Shown: positions 1-5,660 of the stretch, in pieces
Numbering within the stretch: the stretch's first letter is position 1
Layout: every line of letters starts with the position of its first letter
Source of the DNA: Chrysochromulina parva
Lineage: Eukaryota; Haptophyta; Prymnesiales; Chrysochromulinaceae
Assembly (NCBI GenBank): GCA_002887195.1
Contig: PJAB01001860.1
Coordinates: 1 to 11,823 of the forward strand
DNA length: 11,823 nucleotides
Direction of reading: 5' to 3'
Position numbers and translations under genes: made by a program
Notes under the pieces: model-generated
The model's input: only the letters and a program-made list of their open reading frames with translations
What the model was told of the DNA's origin: nothing
Databases searched by the model: none

Positions 1-2
1 GG

Positions 3-375
3 CCAGCGAACAACGCGCACAAATCGCATGGAATCGCTCGAACGCGGAGTTTTTTCTCGAGGCCTCAAATTGCGGAAAAATGTTACCAAGTGCGGAAAAG
101 TTTTGACAGGGGGTTCGCGCTCGGCAACGCACACGATGCGATCTCGGGCGACATGCTGCACGCGCAAGAGAAGAGCTTCCAAAGGGGGGTCTTGCACGGC
201 AAGTGGCTGCTCAAAGCGCAGTTTAAAGTTCGACGACGCGGCCTCCCTGCAGATGAGGGTCAAGCACCTCGAGTACGTCGTCGGGCACTACGAGCGCTGG
301 GTGCGCCAGCTCAAGACCCAGCTCGGAGAGCGCGAGCCTTTCTCATCTAATTCTAACTTCCCACTAGACCCGTGA
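3..375 (+). CDS. Unidentified protein, 3' part, with a frame break near 220-230
   Basis: I do not recognise this protein. One frame is open from the left edge (base 3) to about base 227 and reads through KSFDRGFALGNAHD and HAQEKSFQRGVLHG, a Gly-spaced amphipathic stretch. From base 229 the coding signal moves to the +1 frame (FDDAASLQMRVKHLEYVV, then HYERWVRQLKTQLGERE), where nearly every codon ends in G or C, and it stops at TGA 373-375. Both halves look coding, so I infer one gene carrying a one-base deletion or two-base insertion, a sequencing error, or an unrecognised tiny exon change. No in-frame ATG precedes the first half, so the start probably lies left of the window. The second half looks helical and charged. 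Being a real gene is moderately supported; its function is unknown. Confidence 0.45.
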   Translation, partial: QRTTRTNRMESLERGVFSRGLKLRKNVTKCGKVLTGGSRSATHTMRSRATCCTRKRRASKGGSCTASGCSKRSLKFDDAASLQMRVKHLEYVVGHYERWVRQLKTQLGEREPFSSNSNFPLDP

Positions 376-377
376 AG

Positions 378-897
378 ATGAGCGAAGGTCAGCTCAAGAG
401 TCTCTTGGTGCAGGCTGCGCAGGGCGCCATGATGGTCGGGGGTCTGTATGCAGGCGCGGCGGTGTTGTGTGAAGTAAACTCGATCGATGACATGCGGACT
501 GTTGTTATGGCATCGAGTGCTGAAACCCCGATCCTTTTGATGGGCGCGGCGTTTCTCGGTTACGGACTCCGGACCTACGGACCCCCACTGCGGCGTTTCT
601 CGGTTACGGACTCCGGACCTACGGACCCCCACTCGTCGCAGTGCCATCGGCGCATCGGCCGCTGTAGCTGGCGCAATCGTCATTGGGGCTCTGGCTGCGA
701 CGTGGGAACATGCCGGTGGCTTCATGGGCATCCACATCCACACTCACTCACTCACTCACTCACTCACTCACTCACTCACTCACTCACTCACTCACTCACT
801 CACTCACTGCATTCATAATGAACGTTACAATTGTAACACGACAGTCACAGCTCAGGACGCGGCACGCGACAACCAAGGTGTGCCGGGGTCTGGCTGA
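378..897 (+). CDS. Candidate small membrane protein; model join(378..466,642..715,845..897)
   Basis: The ATG at 378 opens MSEGQLKSLLVQAAQGAMMV and a hydrophobic segment GGLYAGAAV. Read without splicing, the frame runs through a 44-bp tandem duplication and a CACT microsatellite to a stop at 816-818 and loses the hydrophobic reading. A second hydrophobic stretch, AIGASAAVAGAIVIGALAAT followed by WEHA, lies in another frame at about 643-715. Two GT-AG excisions join everything in phase: 467-641 (GTGTGA to CGCAG) and 716-844 (GTGGCT to GACAG). The product is about 71 aa, with one long or two short membrane helices and the end TAQDAARDNQGVPGSG before TGA 895-897. Both proposed introns contain tandem repeats, as do the firm introns elsewhere in the window. 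The ATG lies only two bases after the preceding stop, so this could instead be part of the same gene. The splice model is inferred; the family is not recognised. Confidence 0.4.
546..633 (+). repeat. 44-bp perfect tandem duplication (2 copies)
   Basis: Copies lie at 546-589 and 590-633 and begin GCGGCGTTTCTCGG. The unit is not a multiple of three, so it would shift the frame if coding. In the splice model proposed for the surrounding gene it lies wholly inside intron 467-641. Confidence 0.95.
741..808 (+). repeat. (CACT)17 tetranucleotide microsatellite
   Basis: An uninterrupted CACT run of 17 units. It is open in all three forward frames as a Thr-His-Ser-Leu repeat, so openness there is no evidence of coding. 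It falls inside the candidate 129-bp intron 716-844. Confidence 0.97.
824..837. other. 14-bp perfect palindrome GTTACAATTGTAAC
   Basis: A perfect dyad in a locally AT-rich pocket just after the CACT run. It could be a protein-binding site or chance. In the splice model for the membrane-protein gene it is intronic. Confidence 0.4.
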
Positions 898-926
898 GTG
901 TCTGGCCGAGGGCCCTGATACTCGGA

Positions 927-932
927 TATAAA
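927..932 (+). promoter_or_regulatory. Candidate TATA box of the LRR gene
   Basis: TATAAA occurs in GGATATAAACCG, 113 bp upstream of the ATG at 1040, in otherwise GC-rich DNA and on the same strand as the downstream gene. Nothing between them looks coding. A 5' UTR acceptor-like TTGCAG lies at about 1003-1008 but I cannot assign an intron. Confidence 0.4.
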
Positions 933-1039
933 CCGACTGCGCTAGACCTGGCCGCGTCTGCCTCCGCGCTCACGCGACCCTGCCTGCCCAGGCTCTTTTC
1001 GTTGCAGGCGGTCGCGAGAAACTGTTAAATTTGTATACA

Positions 1040-3226
1040 ATGATGAGCCACGAAGGCGAGAAGGAGAAGAAGATGAAGAAGCTCCAGAAAGTGTTGCGTC
1101 AGATTGACGAGCTCAAGGCGAAGCAGGAGAGCGGCGTACAGCTCGAGAAGACCCAAGAGGGTAAGATGGAGCGGGAGGAGCAGCTGCGCGCCGAGCTCGC
1201 CGAGCTGGAGAGTAGTTATGCAGCAGGAGAGTATACGACAGCTCCGCCAGTTGTGCAGCAGGAGAGTACGCGACAGCAGCAGCAGCAGCAGCCTGTGCCA
1301 GGCGCCAACCCAGGGGACGCGGCTCCGAGGCCAATGATGAGCAAAGCAGCGCTCAAAAATGAGAAACGCAAGGCGGCGCGGCGCAATCCTACTGCTGTTG
1401 CAATAGAAACCGAGCTCGCACGCGTCAAAGACCTGACAGAGCAGGAGCGTGCGCTCGTGGGCAAAATCTACACGGACCCAAAGGAGTTGTGGCGTGCGCT
1501 CGATGCAGGCGGCGGCAGTGCGACCTGCATTCTCCGCGCGTCGTGGTTCAAAAAGCAGCGTGGTGGACGAATGCCCAAGCGCGGCGACGAGCTCCCGCCC
1601 GAAGCGACCATCACAGTCGCCGAGCTGCGTGACATCTCAAGGCGCGCCAAGTGCAAGTACGGCGCGCTGCCAGTGATCGCGCTCTCGCATTTCTGGCGCA
1701 CCATGGAGCATCCCGACCCGGACGGCGAAACGATGGAGCTGATCGTCGCGGCGCTCACACAGCGCTGGCACGAGTTTGAGGACAAGGGCGTCACGGACCT
1801 TGGCATCCTCGTAGACTGGTGCGCCCTCTGGCAGGCGCCGCGAGAGACGCCCGAAAAGGAAGCCGCATTCGAGGCGGGGCTCGAGGGCATCAACCTTTGG
1901 TATGCCCACCAAGGCACGACGGTGTGGCTCGTTACGGGGGGTGCCGACCGCACCAACGGCCTCACGTATTGGGACAAGGGATGGACGTCATTCGAGTTCG
2001 CGCTGGCGATGCTCATCAAGCCAGCAAACTCGTCCCAAATCAAGGACTGGCCGCAGGTGGTCGACCTGGGCAAGGAAGGGGACGCACAGACTGCCTTTGC
2101 CCGCCCCGCGCTGTCGGAGCCGCTCGCTTTCTTCAGCGGCCATGCATACGGCGACAAGACATACACCAACGGCGCGGACCGCGACAAGATCGTGGCGCCC
2201 AAGTATCGGGACACCATGTTTCAGGTCATGGGCGGCGTGGAAACGCTCAACTTGAACAAGCTCAACTGGGGAGATGAAGAGATCAAGGCGCTGGCTGTCG
2301 TGCTGCCTCTGTGTGGGCAGCTGAGGGAGCTGTATGTTGGTGCGAATTCCTTTGGTGACACTGGCATGATCGCCCTGGTAGATGCCATTGTGGCCATGGC
2401 GTCACTCAAAGTGCTCTGGCTCAACGGCAACCAGATCGGCAAAAATGGCGTCACCGCTCTCAAATTGGCCTGCGCGCGCTGCGCCGGTGGGGCCATGTCG
2501 CAGCTCCGGCAGCTCGATATTTCCCTCAACCAGATTGGCGATGATGGTGTTTCAGCCCTCGCGTCGGCCTGTGAAACTGGGGCCATGGCACAGCTCACGT
2601 GGCTCAATCTAAGCGGCAACCAGATTGGCGACGCGGGCACCACTGACTTCGCCTCGGCCTGTGCCGGTGGGGCACTGAAGCAGCTCACGCATCTCTATCT
2701 CAGCAACAATCAGATCGGGGATGCCGGCTGCAAAACCCTTGCCTTGAAATGTGCCATTGGGGCCATGAAAAAACTTGAAAAGCTCTGGCTCGACCAAAAT
2801 CAGATCGGCGACGTTGGCGTCTCGGCCCTCGCAGAGGCGTGCGCCAAAGGGGCCATGGCAAAGCTAAAGAGGCTCTTTCTCGGCGCTTTTTCGACGACCC
2901 TCCCTCTACCGGTGACGTTTTCGACGACCCTCCCTCTACCGGTGACGTTTGTGCACAGCTGCCACAAGGGCGGCGGCGGCAAGGCCCACGGCCGCGGCAA
3001 GGGCGGCGGCGGCAAGGGCCGCGGGAAGGGCGAAGGAGGCGCTACGACGGGCGCCGGTCGCGGTCAAGTCTTTTCGACGACCCTCCCTCTACCGGTGACG
3101 TTTGTGCACAGCTGCCACAAGGGCGGCGGCGGCAAGGGCGGCGGCGGCAAGGGCGGCGGCGGCGGCAAGGGCCGCGGGAAGGGCAAGTTAGGCGCCGCGA
3201 CGGGCTCCGGTCGCGGTGGCTGTTGA
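1040..3226 (+). CDS. Leucine-rich-repeat protein with coiled-coil N-terminus and conserved protist middle domain (728 aa)
   Basis: The start is the first of two ATGs after GTATACA; only non-ATG codons precede it in frame. Residues 5-65 form a charged helix (KLQKVLRQIDELKAKQ) resembling the C-terminal helix shared by eIF2A and PYM, followed by a polyglutamine run and SKAALKNEKRKAARR. Residues about 120-390 carry a domain with LSHFWRTMEHPDPDGE, LGILVDWCALWQ, INLWYAHQGTTVWLVT and YWDKGWTSFEFALA. I know this pattern from algal and protist hypothetical proteins; it faintly recalls HET- or TIR-like folds. Residues about 400-618 hold roughly six ribonuclease-inhibitor-type LRRs with the repeated phrase NQIGDAG. 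The tail (619-728) is Gly/Lys-rich and contains a 51-codon duplication. LRRs of this type bind proteins, so a sensor or scaffold role is inferred. There is no signal peptide or obvious membrane segment, so it is probably cytosolic. No intron is needed. Confidence 0.85.
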   Translation: MMSHEGEKEKKMKKLQKVLRQIDELKAKQESGVQLEKTQEGKMEREEQLRAELAELESSYAAGEYTTAPPVVQQESTRQQQQQQPVPGANPGDAAPRPMMSKAALKNEKRKAARRNPTAVAIETELARVKDLTEQERALVGKIYTDPKELWRALDAGGGSATCILRASWFKKQRGGRMPKRGDELPPEATITVAELRDISRRAKCKYGALPVIALSHFWRTMEHPDPDGETMELIVAALTQRWHEFEDKGVTDLGILVDWCALWQAPRETPEKEAAFEAGLEGINLWYAHQGTTVWLVTGGADRTNGLTYWDKGWTSFEFALAMLIKPANSSQIKDWPQVVDLGKEGDAQTAFARPALSEPLAFFSGHAYGDKTYTNGADRDKIVAPKYRDTMFQVMGGVETLNLNKLNWGDEEIKALAVVLPLCGQLRELYVGANSFGDTGMIALVDAIVAMASLKVLWLNGNQIGKNGVTALKLACARCAGGAMSQLRQLDISLNQIGDDGVSALASACETGAMAQLTWLNLSGNQIGDAGTTDFASACAGGALKQLTHLYLSNNQIGDAGCKTLALKCAIGAMKKLEKLWLDQNQIGDVGVSALAEACAKGAMAKLKRLFLGAFSTTLPLPVTFSTTLPLPVTFVHSCHKGGGGKAHGRGKGGGGKGRGKGEGGATTGAGRGQVFSTTLPLPVTFVHSCHKGGGGKGGGGKGGGGGKGRGKGKLGAATGSGRGGC
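2891..3103 (+). repeat. 30-bp unit, two tandem copies plus one dispersed copy in the LRR gene tail
   Basis: Identical 30-bp units beginning TCGACGACCCTCCC lie at 2891-2920, 2921-2950 and 3074-3103. The second and third are 153 bp apart and both continue into GTGCACAGCTGCCACAAG and a GGC-rich tract, so a 153-bp (51-codon) block was duplicated in frame. Encoded residues include STTLPLPVTF and VHSCHKGGGGK. The first tandem copy replaces the position where the next LRR consensus would be expected. Units contain GGTGACG and CACAG, so hidden splicing here is possible but unproven. Confidence 0.9.
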
Positions 3227-3662
3227 TAGCTGTGCCGGTGGCAACTCTTGAGTCGGCCGCCGTGTGGGCCGTGGCATGGCCGAGGGTTTGCTTGCGCGTG
3301 CGTCCGTGAATCGGACGCTCGGACCGGTGCCGGTCTTGTTCGTAGTGTGAACAATTGAGTGTGAATTGTGTGTGTCCGGCTCCCCCTGGTTTTTAGCCTT
3401 TGACGCACACGCAGCCCTGGGCGCGCAGCCGATACGCCCGATCGCCCGAAGCCTTATGTTTTCCTGTACTCATACAATGGCTACTGCCAGTGCCTTGCCC
3501 TTGGTGTCTGTGGACGTACCCGTATCGAGGAAAGGGGTTTTGGTAAAATGTTAGGTCTGATTTGGGTCTGATTATCATTTGACGAAATCACCGGTCAAGT
3601 ACAGGTCAGTACAGTACCGGTACCTAAGGTATCTGAAGGGTGCGCGAGGTCGAACCTGGAAA
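3227..3662. other. Intergenic spacer between the LRR and EF-hand genes (436 bp)
   Basis: I see no supported gene. It holds GT-rich DNA at about 3345-3380, the 13-mer CCGGTGCCGGTCT at 3324-3336 (also at 5333-5345, downstream of the next gene), two copies of GGTCTGATT at about 3553-3571, and a GTAC-rich stretch at about 3598-3632. GTAAAATG at about 3542 and TACAG at about 3600-3604 could bound a short 5' UTR intron of the EF-hand gene containing CTGAT; this is only a possibility. No clear TATA box. Confidence 0.5.
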
Positions 3663-5114
3663 ATGTCTCAGCGCACTCGAAGAGCACCGGCATCGCCGTC
3701 GGCCGATATAGTCTTGTCGCCAGCATCGCAGGCGCTGCTGGAAACGCTTTGGGGAGTTCTAGATCAGGATCACAATGGCCGTCTCAATCAAGATGACTTT
3801 GCTGCGCTGATCCCAAACGGTCAAGCCGCAATGCAGACATGGGAGAGGATCAGGGGAATGTTCGACAGGGACTACTCTGGAGACATATCGCCTGCGGAGT
3901 ACATCGAGGGTTTCAAGAGACTTGCGATGGAATCTGCAATCGACGACGGAGCCTTCGACTTCGCACCCACGACACCCCTCGATGGTATCCAGCGAATCAA
4001 CACTTCGCTCAACTTGACAATCGACAGACTATGCAGGAACCTGCATCAATCTGTTGTGCCTGGTCGGGCGGTTCCCGTGGGTCCACCCAGTGCTTTCTGG
4101 GGGGGGGATCCAGGGCTCGCCAGCTTCGGCAATGGCCAGATTCTCATCAGCCAAGAGCGTCTTAGCCAGCTCGAGGGCTTGTGGACACGTCTCGACGCGG
4201 ATGGCGATGGAGTCCTCACGATCCACGACTTTCAGCGTGCTCGTGGCCCAGGCGCGCGTCAGCGTGCTGGCGATCTGTGGAGCCGGCTCTCCGCTCGCCT
4301 GGACATGGACGGCGATGGGAGCATCACGCCGGAAGAATTTGTGGCGGGGTTCAGGGATTTGGCGCTCCGCTCTGAACTGAGGATGACCTCGAGGCCTGCG
4401 ACCCATCACGACTTCCTCAATAGGCTCTCTGAGGACATCAACAGCAAAGTCGCAGGGCTCGTTGGTGAGTGTGAGAGAGAGTTCGTGAATCTGGCGCCTC
4501 CGCCACGTGGCAACTGGGGCAACGGCAACTGGGGCGCAGGCGGTGGGAGGGGAGGTGCAACTGGAGGTGCCGCAGCCGCAGCCGCAGCAGCCGGGCCGCC
4601 GCGGCGACCGCGTCGTGGCAGACGGCGGCACAGTGTGGAGGACGGCGAGGACGAGGGCTGCGACTGTGGCCATCCTTGGAGTGTGTTAGATGGCATTCAC
4701 GTCTGTCGATACTTTGGCCACTTTCAGTGCGACTGTGGCCGTTGGTGGACGAGTCCCTGGTGTTGGAGGGACACAGCAGTACCCGAGCAGTGCTTTCCCC
4801 AGCAGTGTCAAAGCTGCGGTACGAGCACTTGGCCGTACCAAACAGACCAACTTGATGGCCGCCTGCACGTGAGTGACACAGTGCTAGTGCTTAGCGCATC
4901 TGACCGGGAGACGCGCCCGTACGTGGGCGCGACCGGCAGGCTAGTCGAAGACGACCAGTCGCGTCGCCCGTTCAAGGTGGAGTTCGATGACGGCCAAGAG
5001 TTGTGGTTCAGGGAGAGTGAGCTCGAAAGGGTCACCACTATCACGCCCCCCCACGACGTGAGTCGCTGCAGCATGTGCCAGCGTCTCGGTTACGACTGCA
5101 GCACCGTGAGGTGA
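3663..5114 (+). CDS. Four-EF-hand protein with a 3CxxC-type zinc ribbon interrupted by an SH3-like segment (483 aa)
   Basis: I chose ATG 3663 (AAAATGT, A at -3); the frame extends upstream but without family-like sequence. EF-hand loops lie at residues 34-45 (DQDHNGRLNQDD), 68-79 (DRDYSGDISPAE), 178-189 (DADGDGVLTIHD) and 214-225 (DMDGDGSITPEE). Loops 1 and 3 end in Asp rather than the usual Glu, so they may bind calcium less well. A Gly/Asn, poly-Ala and Arg-rich linker (about 280-325) follows. From C333 comes a cysteine-rich module: CDCGHPW, YFGHFQCDCGRWWTS, EQCFPQQCQSCG and finally C469-x2-C472-x6-C479. Order and spacing resemble the 3CxxC zinc ribbon of ZAR1 and receptor-transporting proteins, although the first pair is CxC. 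Residues about 402-460, between the second and third cysteine pairs, look like a small beta-barrel (VGATGRLVEDDQ, FKVEFDDGQELWF). A calcium-responsive RNA- or protein-binding adaptor is inferred. Confidence 0.82.
   Translation: MSQRTRRAPASPSADIVLSPASQALLETLWGVLDQDHNGRLNQDDFAALIPNGQAAMQTWERIRGMFDRDYSGDISPAEYIEGFKRLAMESAIDDGAFDFAPTTPLDGIQRINTSLNLTIDRLCRNLHQSVVPGRAVPVGPPSAFWGGDPGLASFGNGQILISQERLSQLEGLWTRLDADGDGVLTIHDFQRARGPGARQRAGDLWSRLSARLDMDGDGSITPEEFVAGFRDLALRSELRMTSRPATHHDFLNRLSEDINSKVAGLVGECEREFVNLAPPPRGNWGNGNWGAGGGRGGATGGAAAAAAAAGPPRRPRRGRRRHSVEDGEDEGCDCGHPWSVLDGIHVCRYFGHFQCDCGRWWTSPWCWRDTAVPEQCFPQQCQSCGTSTWPYQTDQLDGRLHVSDTVLVLSASDRETRPYVGATGRLVEDDQSRRPFKVEFDDGQELWFRESELERVTTITPPHDVSRCSMCQRLGYDCSTVR
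4465..4590 (+). other. Possible stop-free 3n intron inside the EF-hand ORF
   Basis: The consensus-like donor GGTGAGTG at 4464-4471 and the acceptor GCAGCAG ending at 4590 are in matching phase and 126 bp apart, so the ORF is open either way. The segment holds GGCAACTGG repeats and a GCAGCC run, and encodes a low-complexity Gly/Asn/Ala linker. It may equally be ordinary coding sequence. Confidence 0.25.
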
Positions 5115-5660
5115 CCATGCCAAGACCTGGCGTCGTGGCGAGCGGAGCGGAGGCGTCCAGCGGAGAGCGGCAGGGCAAGGCGCGGGTGGGGGGCGGCACC
5201 ACGCGCACAGCAGGGCCGAATGTGCATTTGCATAGACGGGATGGGAGACCTCGATGGGTTGAAACCGGGGGGGCAAATCCGTTATCAACATATGCCGTTT
5301 CTGCGAAAGTATGTGAGGCCGCGTTCCGAATTCCGGTGCCGGTCTAGAAAAATGCCGTTAGAGGGCGGGGTTTGGGACGCTGAGCGGCGTGTGTCCCATG
5401 GTGTGTCCTTTCGTGATCGTGTTTCGAGTGCAGTTGCGCGTCCGCCTCTCGACACGGAGTACACGGTACAAGTGCGGTACTGTATACAGTCTTTCAGCGT
5501 GTACAGCAGTGCGCCGGGTTCATGTCTCGCCTCGTCTCGTCTCATTGGGAATAGGATGGTAGCGTTGTGAGTTGCTGACAAACTTGAATAGGCCATCAAC
5601 CATTATCTCTGATCTGTGCGGTTCTGTGCGGCCACCCCGGGGGGATGGCGCTGGGGGCGC
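5115..5660. other. Convergent intergenic spacer (546 bp)
   Basis: It lies between the EF-hand gene (+) and the ATPase gene (-), so both 3' UTRs should fall here. I see no supported gene. Visible items are the 13-mer CCGGTGCCGGTCT at 5333-5345 shared with the previous spacer, the 12-bp palindrome ACTGTATACAGT at 5479-5490 in a GTAC-rich context, and a short CTCGT run at about 5526-5541. I cannot identify polyadenylation signals. Confidence 0.5.

Noticed and set aside
222..228. T TTA AAG as a -1 programmed frameshift heptamer
   Set aside because: The coding signal changes to the +1 frame, opposite to what -1 slippage at this heptamer would give.
741..808. Thr-His-Ser-Leu repeat protein encoded by the CACT run
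   Set aside because: The run is open in every forward frame, so the ORF is a consequence of the microsatellite; the flanking frames do not support coding through it.
1468..2217. Long open frame on the minus strand opposite the LRR gene (249 codons)
   Set aside because: It is the antisense of a well-supported coding region with G/C-ending codons and shows no family-like motifs.
3324..5345. 13-mer CCGGTGCCGGTCT downstream of two genes as a shared terminator or processing signal
   Set aside because: Only two copies at different distances from the stops (about 100 and 220 bp), with no supporting structure; chance in GC-rich DNA is plausible.
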